Origin: Zunongwangia pacifica | Lineage (GTDB): Bacteria; Bacteroidota; Bacteroidia; Flavobacteriales; Flavobacteriaceae | Length of the DNA: 41,568 nt | Direction of reading: 5' to 3' | NCBI RefSeq assembly: GCF_023499215.1 | Contig: NZ_JAKHSK010000039.1 | Span: forward strand, 1-41,568 | Shown here: positions 1-7,474 of the stretch, one piece after another | Layout of the letters: each line of letters starts with the position of its first letter | Position numbering within the stretch: position 1 is the first letter of the stretch | Notes under the pieces: generated by a model | Databases searched by the model: none | Told to the model about the DNA's origin: nothing | What the model saw: the letters and a program-made list of their open reading frames with translations, nothing else | Translations under genes and position numbers: made by a program

Positions 1-965
1 CAGCATCTCGAACAGCCTTGTAAGACCAATGACAAAGCACGGTTTTTTTGCTTTCCCTTCTTCTATTGAAATCTAATCATTATTTCTCTTAAATCTACAT
101 GCAACAAACATAGGATGACAACCTTTTGAATTCAAGATTAATAGTCATGGTTCTTGACTCATGATTCTTGACTCTTAAGTCTCTTTTCTATTTTTCTGAA
201 TACTAAATAAATCCGATGTCATTTCAACCCTGCCTCGCCGGCAGGCAGGTGAAGCGGAGCGGAATGGAGAAATATCAATCAAGATAGACGTTCAAAGTTT
301 AAAAATTCAAGGTTCAAAGTTGTTGTATCGAGAAGTCTTCTTTGCGGTAATCCTTTAGGAATTTTTTCTATTTGGACTGAAAATACCATTTATGAATTAA
401 ATTATACCCCGGAATATTTAAATGAATCTTGGACAGCGGTGGCTGGGTGCTTGCTACGCCAAGGCTAATTTTATAATTGAGCGTCAAGAAAAAAGAATTG
501 AGATACTGAATTTTTCAACCTTGAACTTTAAATTTTGAATAAAAAAAAGATCTCTCCGCTTCGGTCAAGATGACATACTTTAGAATTCAAGACTTATGGT
601 CTCAAATTCCAACTTTGCCCTTAATGGAATGAGACATCTGTTTTCATTATACATTATACAGTTTACGGTATACATTTTACAGTAATTCAAAATTGACAGT
701 CCTGCTTCCTGACTCTTGATTCTTACGACCCTTTTCTATATTCTAAATACAAAATAAATCTGATGTCATTTCGACTGAAGCGGAGCGGAATGGAGAAATC
801 TCAATCAAGATAGACGTTCAAAGTTTAAAAATTCAAGGTTCAAAAGTTGTTGTACCGGGAAGTCTGTTTTCAATATACATTATACAATTTACGGTATACA
901 TTATAAAGTCATTCAAAATTCGCAGTCCTGCTTCCTGGTTCTTGACTCTTGAGTCTTGCTCTAAA
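1..965. repeat. Gene-free mosaic of intergenic repeat modules
   Basis: No convincing gene is seen in this stretch. It is built from recurring modules. A first composite at 183-338 recurs at 730-865; it contains a segment reading GAAGCGGAGCGGAATGGAG and then a purine/T-rich segment built on TTCAAGGTTCAAA. A second, 87-bp module at 638-724 recurs at 864-950; it is rich in TATACATTATACA and ends in CTTGATTCTT-type runs. The stretch 511-576 carries the first composite in inverted order and orientation. The first composite copy differs from the second by an insert holding a GC-rich palindrome at 229-249. Related modules reappear at 15251-15335. They look like dispersed non-coding repeats of this genome; their origin is unknown. 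Confidence 0.8.
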
Positions 966-1817
966 TTACAAATTATACAAAATACAGGAACTATCGATTG
1001 TATTCGAAATAAGGTCCAGTTTTAATAATTGCTGTTGAACTTCTTCCAGATCTTTTTCAGCAATTTGCTTCTGACTCCAGCTCGTGATTTCCATCCACTT
1101 TCTAATATCTTCAATTTTTTGACCATAACGTTCAGCAAAAACTTTATCGATTCCTGGAATGTTCAAAATTTCAGAAGATTTTTGATTTACAATATTGATC
1201 ATTTTGCGCACATCAGCATAATCCAGCCTCAAAATTTCATTTTTTACGGCAATTACAAAACATGGCCATGGAGTAGGGCAGTCTGCAACTCTTCTAAACG
1301 TATTATTATCTACAAGTGGCTTGGTTGTAAAATGTTCCCACATAAAATAATCGGCACGTCCTTCTTTTAAAGCTTCAACCGCACCATTAATATCTCCAAC
1401 AATTTCAAATTCTAATTGCGAAGGATCCCATCCCTGATTTTGGGCATTTACGTAAGCCATTAATTGTGATCCAGATCCTACACGGCTAATCGCTACTTTT
1501 TTACCGGCTAACTCTTCAATGCTTTGATAATTGGAATCAGCATCAACATGAATTCCCCAAATAAGTGAAGAACCAACGTACGATTGTACAATTTTAGCCT
1601 CGTTCCCAGAAATAATATCTTTTACGGCTCCCTCGGTAAGTAGTACGGCAACATCTATTTCCCCATTTCGCAGTGCTTTTGTCATGGCGCCGGTTCCATC
1701 AGGAAAATCTTTCCAGATCACATTAATATCCTGATTTTTAAATTCGTTGTTTTCAATACACAAGTGCCATGGAAGGTTGAAGTGCTCGGGGACTCCGCCT
1801 ACTTTGAGAGTTTTCAT
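966..1817 (-). CDS. Ca3427-like substrate-binding domain protein without signal peptide
   Basis: A 283-residue type 2 periplasmic-binding fold protein resembling the NMT1/THI5/SsuA group and, more closely, the Ca3427-like branch (recognised by pattern, not searched). It opens directly into the first beta strand (MKTLKVGGVPEHFNLPW) with no signal peptide or lipobox, so it should be cytoplasmic. The segment AMTKALRNGEIDVAVLLTEG at about 44-63 and the hinge and second lobe around SIEELAGKKVAISRVGSGSQ (about 99-118) fit the family. No ABC permease or ATPase is nearby, so transport is unlikely; ligand sensing or a THI5-like metabolic role is possible. The gene stands alone, about 195 bp downstream of ppk. 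Its last codons run into the TATACA-rich repeat DNA, so the extreme C-terminus may be repeat-derived. Confidence 0.8.
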   Translation of the reverse strand: MKTLKVGGVPEHFNLPWHLCIENNEFKNQDINVIWKDFPDGTGAMTKALRNGEIDVAVLLTEGAVKDIISGNEAKIVQSYVGSSLIWGIHVDADSNYQSIEELAGKKVAISRVGSGSQLMAYVNAQNQGWDPSQLEFEIVGDINGAVEALKEGRADYFMWEHFTTKPLVDNNTFRRVADCPTPWPCFVIAVKNEILRLDYADVRKMINIVNQKSSEILNIPGIDKVFAERYGQKIEDIRKWMEITSWSQKQIAEKDLEEVQQQLLKLDLISNTIDSSCILYNL

Positions 1818-1981
1818 CTAATTACAATTTTATAATTGGTTACCAACAAGTGACTAAAATATCTTTAGAAAGCAATAATCACTTCGTTTTTATTCGAATA
1901 AATTTTAAAGTACTAAAACGCAATCTCTTGTTTTAGAGCTTTAGGTATATTCATTGCCTCCTGATCATCGGGGTAGAGGCA

Positions 1982-2006
1982 TTTGTATTAAAATTTTAAA
2001 TACAAA
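1982..2006 (-). terminator. Possible hairpin terminator after ppk
   Basis: Arms TTTGTATT (1982-1989) and AATACAAA (1999-2006) form an 8-bp stem with an AT loop, just after the ppk stop codon. A second hairpin, TGCCTC/GAGGCA (1955-1960/1976-1981), follows. There is no clean U-run, so this is a weak call. Confidence 0.3.
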
Positions 2007-2012
2007 GAGCTT

Positions 2013-4061
2013 TTATCTATTCTGTTTCTCTTCGAGGTACTTATAAATCGTATACTGCGACCTGTTCTTTTTCTCTGCTTTTCCAGCTTTTACATACTGA
2101 TTAGTTTCCCCGGCATCCTGAATTCTGGCTTTTATATTATCACTCAATTGAATTTCAAGAATATCTTTTAGCTCATTAAAAATATCTTTATCGTAAACCG
2201 GCGTTACCACTTCAATCCTTCGATCCAGGTTTCTATTCATCCAGTCGGCACTACCAAAAAACATTAATTCATCACCACCATTTTCAAAAAGATAAATTCT
2301 GCCGTGTTCTAAATAACGGTCAACAACACTCGTAATATAAATATTTTCACTCAAACCTTCAACTCCTGGGATCAAACATGTGAATCCGCGTACCAAAAGT
2401 CGTATTTCTACCCCCGCTTTATTGGCTTTATAAAGAAGATCGATAATTTCGTAATCTTCCAAACTATTCATTTTAGCCGTAATTTTAGCTTTTTTCCCCA
2501 TTTGGGCATTTTCGATCTCGTTATAGATGAGGGTCGTAAATTTTTGTCGGGTTGAAAATGGTGAAATTAGAAGGTGTTTTTCTCTCGGGACGATAAGCTC
2601 GCCTTCTAAAACCATAAAAAGACGTGCCATTTCTTTAGTAATATGATGATTTGCGGTAAATATGGCATGGTCACAATAGATCTTGGAGGTTTCGTTATTA
2701 AAATTACCGGTACCTATATAAGAGTAGTCAACAATATGTTTTCCTTCCTTCCGGGAGATCATCATAATTTTAGAGTGTACCTTAATTTTAGGATAACTAT
2801 AAATTACATTCGCCCCTTTTTCTTCAAATTTTCTACCCCAGATAATATTATTTTTTTCGTCAAAACGAGCTTTAGCTTCTACAAAAACAGTTACATTTTT
2901 ACCTTTTTCCAAGGCTTCCAGTAAACTGCTGGTTAGTGGAGAATTATCAGCAACACGGTAAAGTGAAATTTTAATATGAGTTACATTTTTATCTTTTACC
3001 GCCTGATCTAAAAAGCGTTCCACATAATGAAAAGACATATAAGGAAAATGAACCAACTGATCTTTTTCTTTTATTACTTCAAAGTAATTAGAAGCGTTTT
3101 CTAAAGTTTTATGTGGGATAGGCGGTTGTTTTTCAAAATGTAATTTAGGATTATTGGTAGGATCTTTTAGGGATAAGAAATCTTTAAAATTATGATATTT
3201 CCCTCCCGGCATCATATCTATTTTTCCTAAATTCAATAAATGCCGAACCTGTTTTTGTACTTCGCTGGGCATTGTGGCATCATACAGTAGCCTTGTGGGC
3301 TGCCCATCGGTGCGCTGTTTTAGGCTGTTGTAAATTTTCTCAGCCAGCACCCCTTCATATTTATCTTCAATATAAAGCTCTGCATCCCTGCTTAATTTCA
3401 TTTCGTAAATACCGGTAATTTTATCCTCCGGAAATAGGGAAGGAAGTTCACTGCGTACAATTTCATCTAAATAGGTAAGCATGTTTTTTCCATGCTTAAA
3501 ATAGACAAACCTTCCGCATTTATCTACCGGAATATTAACCACACCCAATTGATTTTCGTTTTCGAAGGTGATTAAAAAATAGATCATGGCATTCTTTAAA
3601 AAAAGGTTGTTTTCTTTAGAAATATCAACCTTTTTAATCTCCAGATGTTCCCTTACATGATCTTTAAAGTAGGTATTGGCAAAATCCTGCTGCTCTTTTG
3701 TAAAATGATCTGAATCTACTAAATGTATATTATTTGCCGCAAGTTCTCGCAAAATTTGCTTTTTATAAATATCCCCAAAGCGATCCTGCTGGTCTTTAAC
3801 CTCTTTTAGAATTTGTTTGGTAAGTCGGTTTGGCTTTAATGCCAGTTTTTTACGAATACTTTTTTCTACTCGCTTCATCTGGCGAAGCTGGGAAACACGT
3901 ACTCTAAAATACTCGTCCAGATTTGATGAAAATATGGCAAGAAATTTTATACGCTCAAAAAGTGGATTTAATTTATCTTCTGCTTCCTGTAAAACTCTTT
4001 CGTTAAAATATAGCCAATTAAGGTCCCGATGTCTAAATCGATCTTCGGTGGGTTGTTGCAT
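2013..4061 (-). CDS. ppk1: Polyphosphate kinase 1
   Basis: PPK1 reversibly transfers the gamma phosphate of ATP to inorganic polyphosphate. The protein is 682 residues from the start chosen here, which is the usual family length. The N-terminal domain shows FRHRDLNWLYFNERVLQEA followed by LAIFSSNLDEYFRVRV. The two phospholipase D-like catalytic domains carry the expected histidines: H429 in KVHSKIMMISRKEG (the autophosphorylated residue by analogy with E. coli H435) and H586 in DRYLEHGRIYLFENGG. SADWMNRNLDRRIEV near the end is also typical. An upstream in-frame ATG at 4094 exists, but its codons 2-4 overlap a promoter-like TATTTTTG box, so the ATG at 4061 is preferred. It may be transcribed alone or by read-through from the phosphorylase operon 75 bp upstream. 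Confidence 0.95.
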   Translation of the reverse strand: MQQPTEDRFRHRDLNWLYFNERVLQEAEDKLNPLFERIKFLAIFSSNLDEYFRVRVSQLRQMKRVEKSIRKKLALKPNRLTKQILKEVKDQQDRFGDIYKKQILRELAANNIHLVDSDHFTKEQQDFANTYFKDHVREHLEIKKVDISKENNLFLKNAMIYFLITFENENQLGVVNIPVDKCGRFVYFKHGKNMLTYLDEIVRSELPSLFPEDKITGIYEMKLSRDAELYIEDKYEGVLAEKIYNSLKQRTDGQPTRLLYDATMPSEVQKQVRHLLNLGKIDMMPGGKYHNFKDFLSLKDPTNNPKLHFEKQPPIPHKTLENASNYFEVIKEKDQLVHFPYMSFHYVERFLDQAVKDKNVTHIKISLYRVADNSPLTSSLLEALEKGKNVTVFVEAKARFDEKNNIIWGRKFEEKGANVIYSYPKIKVHSKIMMISRKEGKHIVDYSYIGTGNFNNETSKIYCDHAIFTANHHITKEMARLFMVLEGELIVPREKHLLISPFSTRQKFTTLIYNEIENAQMGKKAKITAKMNSLEDYEIIDLLYKANKAGVEIRLLVRGFTCLIPGVEGLSENIYITSVVDRYLEHGRIYLFENGGDELMFFGSADWMNRNLDRRIEVVTPVYDKDIFNELKDILEIQLSDNIKARIQDAGETNQYVKAGKAEKKNRSQYTIYKYLEEKQNR

Positions 4062-4083
4062 TTTTAGTTCACTTGTGTTTAAC

Positions 4084-4091
4084 CAAAAATA
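4084..4091 (-). promoter_or_regulatory. Bacteroidota -7 box ahead of ppk1
   Basis: TATTTTTG (read on the minus strand) fits TAnnTTTG and lies about 22 nt before the ppk1 ATG at 4061. No TTG is seen at the usual distance upstream, so only half of the promoter is visible. Confidence 0.35.
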
Positions 4092-4136
4092 CAAAGTTGC
4101 CCATTGTTCGAGTTCTAATTTTCTGTTAAATAAGGT

Positions 4137-5006
4137 TTAAGAAGTTAGCTTATCTAAGCAATAGCCTATTAATTTTTCCATGGTTTTTTGTGGGGAAGCC
4201 GTAAATTCTCCTGTCGCCCGATTGGCCAAAATCACGTTCATAGAAACGGCATTATGACCTAGTAATTTGGACATTCCGTAAATACCAGAGGTCTCCATTT
4301 CAAGATTGGTGATTTTTTGATCTAAATATTTAAAAGTTGCCAGTTTAGCATTCATTTGATCATCCTGTAAACCAAGGCGAAGTGAGCGTCCCTGCGGGCC
4401 ATAAAAACCAATATTGGTAGCAGTGATTCCTTTAAAAATTTCTTCGGAATCTAATGTTTGTTGTAGTATTTTGCTATTTTCAACGATATAAGGATTCGCT
4501 TTTTTGGGAAACCAATCCATGTGTTTTATAAAGGCTTCGGAAAAATTCTCATCGATACATTCCTGACTTTGGTAAAAATGAAGTAATCCATCAAAACCAA
4601 TGGCTTTTTCACTTAACAGGAAAGCATCTATAGGAATTTCGGCCTGAATACTGCCCGTCGTCCCAATCCTAATAATATCCAGTGATTTTAGTTGTTTTTT
4701 GACTTCTTTTTTTTCAAAATCAATATTTACTAAAGCATCTAGTTCGTTAAAAACAATGTCGATATTATCTGTTCCTATGCCCGTGGAAATTACACTAATA
4801 CGTTTGCCGCGATAACTCCCCGTTTGTGTATGAAATTCCCTTTTTTGAATGCTAAATTCGATATCATCAAAATGTTCGGTAACTTTAGCTACACGATCGG
4901 GATCGCCAACGGTAATTATAGTATCTGCTAAATGTTCTGGTCGTAAATTTAAATGATAGATGCTGCCATCTTCATTCAGAATAAATTCAGAAGCTTTTAA
5001 GGGCAT
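4137..5006 (-). CDS. Nucleoside phosphorylase (uridine phosphorylase-like)
   Basis: A 289-residue PNP/UDP-family phosphorylase that would split a nucleoside with phosphate into free base and (deoxy)ribose 1-phosphate. Family signatures are the phosphate loop TVGDPDRV (about residues 32-39), ISTGIGTDNIDIVFNELDAL (about 73-92), RIGTTGS (about 112-118) and the ribose-binding LEMETSGIYG (about 235-244). The spread of motifs fits the uridine phosphorylase side of the family, but substrate choice cannot be read reliably. It follows the DUF1835 gene with one base between them, so it is the last gene of a compact operon starting at 7259. Pyrimidine or purine salvage is the likely role. Confidence 0.88.
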   Translation of the reverse strand: MPLKASEFILNEDGSIYHLNLRPEHLADTIITVGDPDRVAKVTEHFDDIEFSIQKREFHTQTGSYRGKRISVISTGIGTDNIDIVFNELDALVNIDFEKKEVKKQLKSLDIIRIGTTGSIQAEIPIDAFLLSEKAIGFDGLLHFYQSQECIDENFSEAFIKHMDWFPKKANPYIVENSKILQQTLDSEEIFKGITATNIGFYGPQGRSLRLGLQDDQMNAKLATFKYLDQKITNLEMETSGIYGMSKLLGHNAVSMNVILANRATGEFTASPQKTMEKLIGYCLDKLTS

Positions 5007-5007
5007 A

Positions 5008-5940
5008 TTATAATTTTAATAATTGGTGTACTTCAGGATCATAAAGAAAATCATACATTCTGGCTCCTCCAAAAACATCATCATTCTTTAATTCCCTGTA
5101 AAAATTCTTTTTTGCATCCAGTACTAACTGGCCTTTTTCGGTAAGTGTCACTTTTTGTTCTTCGGCAGCATAAAAAATAGATAACTTTTTCAGGATTCGT
5201 TCCATCTGTACATGGCTATATCCATAATAGCCCTGATATTCCAAAGCGTATCCCATAAGCTGCATATAATTATTAATATTGCGTTCTTTTATTAAACGCA
5301 GGATATTTCGCTCTAAAGAATTGATGCCGGTGATACTGTTAGGAAAACGTTCGATATGTGCCCTGATACAGCTGGAAAGATACTCGAAATTGGTGTTGGT
5401 TTTTATCTGGCGTTTTAGCAATATAGGGTTGTCACTGCAATAGAGTTCCCACATAAGATTGGCCACTTCCACATCGTTTTCTACCAATAAAATCTTATTG
5501 TTATAATGATTTAAAAGTTGTTTTGCCGAGAGTTGCGAGAGCGGAGTAAGCTTTTCGTCACCTTTTAATTTTTTACTGCAAACAAGATAAAAGGGCACTT
5601 CCTTTTTATGCTCGGTAAGGTAACTAATTGTGGCCAACACGTTAATATGGCAAAAAAGATCGAATTCAAACCATAAAATAATATGGTCGTAGTCTTCGAT
5701 CTTTTTAAGCTTTTTTAATTCTGAAACAAATCCCTGCTGGTAATCTTCCGGCGAAACCCCATAATAATGGTAAAGAAATTTCTTTCTTACTTTTATAAAT
5801 TCAGCCGATCCGACTTCCTGCACGGCAGGACCTTCACAAAGCATTTCACGCCAAACAACCTGTTGGCCCGGTAAATCGAGCTCGGCCACGCTTTCAGCAA
5901 GGCTATCGCCATTAACAATATGTAAAGGTTTTTTTTCCAA
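5008..5940 (-). CDS. DUF1835 domain protein
   Basis: A 310-residue protein of unknown function. The N-terminus LHIVNGDSLAESVAELDLPG followed by VVWREMLCEGPA is the DUF1835 signature; a conserved aspartate and arginine/cysteine pattern there hints at a nucleotide- or phosphate-binding Rossmann-like domain, which is inference. The C-terminal third (from about 215) reads like a winged-helix-type domain ending in YDFLYDPEVHQLL. No in-frame ATG exists near the domain start; translation most likely begins at TTG (5940), two bases after the stop of the SUI1-like gene, which suggests translational coupling. It sits in the middle of the oxygenase / SUI1 / DUF1835 / phosphorylase operon. Confidence 0.82.
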   Translation of the reverse strand: MEKKPLHIVNGDSLAESVAELDLPGQQVVWREMLCEGPAVQEVGSAEFIKVRKKFLYHYYGVSPEDYQQGFVSELKKLKKIEDYDHIILWFEFDLFCHINVLATISYLTEHKKEVPFYLVCSKKLKGDEKLTPLSQLSAKQLLNHYNNKILLVENDVEVANLMWELYCSDNPILLKRQIKTNTNFEYLSSCIRAHIERFPNSITGINSLERNILRLIKERNINNYMQLMGYALEYQGYYGYSHVQMERILKKLSIFYAAEEQKVTLTEKGQLVLDAKKNFYRELKNDDVFGGARMYDFLYDPEVHQLLKL

Positions 5941-5942
5941 AA

Positions 5943-6299
5943 TTATCCGCCAACGCGTTTTACATTATACCCTTCCTTTTTTAGAATTTGCATCACTTTT
6001 TCCCGATCATCACCTTGTATGATAATTTCACCATCTTTAGTAGAGCCACCAACACCACACTTTTTCTTTAAAAGTTTCCCTAGTGCGATAAGCTCCTCAT
6101 CGGGACCAACAAATCCTTTTACTATCGTCACGGTTTTACCACCGCGGCCTTTATTACTAAAATGAGCTTCAAGTCGCTGGTCTTTTGGTTTCAGGTTTTC
6201 TTCCTGTTCATTTTCTACATATTCATTTTCATCAAAATCATCGTTTGTAGAAAAAACAAATCCGCCTAAGTCCTCTAGTCCTAATTTCTTTTTAGCCAT
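5943..6299 (-). CDS. SUI1/eIF1-family translation factor (YciH-like)
   Basis: A 118-residue protein with a C-terminal SUI1 domain from about residue 50. KGRGGKTVTIVKGF, then ELIALGKLLKKKCGVGGSTK and GEIIIQGDDREKVMQILKKE are hallmark eIF1/YciH elements. The first 45 residues are acidic and low in complexity (DEN-rich), probably disordered. In bacteria YciH-type proteins may act on start-site fidelity or as translation inhibitors under stress; the role here is not known. It is separated by only 3 bases from the oxygenase upstream and 2 bases from the DUF1835 start downstream, so it is firmly inside the operon. Confidence 0.92.
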   Translation of the reverse strand: MAKKKLGLEDLGGFVFSTNDDFDENEYVENEQEENLKPKDQRLEAHFSNKGRGGKTVTIVKGFVGPDEELIALGKLLKKKCGVGGSTKDGEIIIQGDDREKVMQILKKEGYNVKRVGG

Positions 6300-6302
6300 A
6301 AA

Positions 6303-7259
6303 TTACTTTTTCAATAATCCAATCTCTACAAGTCGCTGGTTTAAAAACTCACCGGCAGTAATATCTTCGTAATGTTTTGGATTTTCTTCGTCTATACATT
6401 CTTCTAAACAATCTAAAGGCATTTCACTACGTGGATGCATAAAGAAGGGAATAGAATAACGAGGTTCACTCCATTGCTCTTTGGGTGGATTGATCACTCG
6501 GTGAATGGTAGAACGCAATTTATTATTGGTAAGACGTTCCAGCATGTCCCCAACATTAATAACCAGTTCGTCTTCACCGGGTATGGCATCGATCCATTCA
6601 CCATCTTTCCTAAGTACCTGTAAGCCTCCGGTTGAAGCTCCCATTAACAAGGTAATTAAATTAATATCACCATGGGCACCGGCACGCACAGCACCTTCAG
6701 GCTCTTGGGTAATAGGAGGGTAGTGGATAGGTCTTAAAATAGAATTTCCGTTGCTGGCCCAATGGTCAAAATAAGTTTCTTCCAGGCCAATATATAATGC
6801 TAAAGCACGTAATACGTAAATTCCGGTTTTTTCAAGCATGCGATAGGCTTCCATCCCCACATGATTAAAGTCTTTAAGTTCTTCTACCTGCACATTTTCA
6901 GGATATTCTTCTTTAAGATTCGCATCTTCAGCAGGCTCCTGGCCAAAATGCCAGAATTCTTTTAAATCACCTTCTTTTTTTCCTTTTGCATGTTCTTTTC
7001 CGAAAGAAATATAACCACGTTGCCCCGCTAAACCTTCAATTTCGTATTGCTGTTTAGTTTCTAATGGCAGGTTAAAAAAAGCTTTAACCTCTTTATACAA
7101 TTCTTCAACCAGATCGTCGCTTAAAAAATGATTCTTTAAAGCTACAAAACCTATTTCTTCGTAAGCTTTTCCTATTTCATCAACAAACTTTTGCTTTCTT
7201 GCAGGATCATCAGATACAAAATCTGCAAGATCAACACTAGGTATATTCGTCATTGCCAT
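6303..7259 (-). CDS. Isopenicillin N synthase-family Fe(II)/2-oxoglutarate oxygenase
   Basis: A 318-residue non-haem iron oxygenase of the IPNS/DIOX type. The N-terminal DIOX_N half begins with IPSVDLADFVSDD. The iron ligands are visible as HGD in AGAHGDINLITLL (about 194-206) and the distal histidine in LRSTIHRVINP; the co-substrate-binding arginine lies in RYSIPFFMHP. Family members oxidise small molecules, but the substrate cannot be deduced. The first codons contain two possible ATGs (7259 and 7253). It is the first gene of an operon and has a well-formed promoter upstream (7290-7318). Its pairing with a translation factor and a nucleoside phosphorylase is not an arrangement I can explain. 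Confidence 0.9.
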   Translation of the reverse strand: MAMTNIPSVDLADFVSDDPARKQKFVDEIGKAYEEIGFVALKNHFLSDDLVEELYKEVKAFFNLPLETKQQYEIEGLAGQRGYISFGKEHAKGKKEGDLKEFWHFGQEPAEDANLKEEYPENVQVEELKDFNHVGMEAYRMLEKTGIYVLRALALYIGLEETYFDHWASNGNSILRPIHYPPITQEPEGAVRAGAHGDINLITLLMGASTGGLQVLRKDGEWIDAIPGEDELVINVGDMLERLTNNKLRSTIHRVINPPKEQWSEPRYSIPFFMHPRSEMPLDCLEECIDEENPKHYEDITAGEFLNQRLVEIGLLKK

Positions 7260-7289
7260 TTAATCTCTTTTTTTTATTGATAAAGCACA

Positions 7290-7318
7290 CAAACTTAATG
7301 AAAAAAGGTCAATTTCAA
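7290..7318 (-). promoter_or_regulatory. Promoter of the oxygenase operon
   Basis: Read on the minus strand, TTG (7318-7316), 18 nt, then TAAGTTTG (7297-7290): a close match to the Bacteroidota consensus TTG-N19-TAnnTTTG. Transcription would begin near 7283, giving a leader of about 24 nt before the ATG at 7259. Confidence 0.6.
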
Positions 7319-7450
7319 CAGTAATTAATACTTAGCTAACAAATACTCCTGTTGATAGTTTTATTAAAATTACATATTTTAAACGGAATATTTATCGATT
7401 AAATAATTGTTTTTTTCTGAAATCGATAGAGGCTTCATTTTCTATTTCTT

Positions 7451-7458
7451 TACATTTG
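7451..7458 (+). promoter_or_regulatory. -7 box ahead of the fused E1 gene
   Basis: TACATTTG matches TAnnTTTG and ends 16 nt before the ATG at 7475. No TTG sits at the normal distance upstream, so this is a half-match only. Confidence 0.4.
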
Positions 7459-7474
7459 AATATAACTTTTAGCT

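Noticed and set aside
1-80. Possible tail of an upstream gene (frames ending at 27, 69 or 78)
   Set aside because: All three plus-strand frames reach a stop soon, and none shows a recognisable end. Too short to support a call.
130-965. CRISPR array or phage attachment site
   Set aside because: Repeat units differ in length and orientation and are not evenly spaced, and there is no tRNA or integrase nearby.
4062-4094. Longer ppk1 start at 4094
   Set aside because: The additional 11 codons contain a TATTTTTG promoter-like box and no family residues; the ATG at 4061 fits the alignment of PPK1 N-termini.
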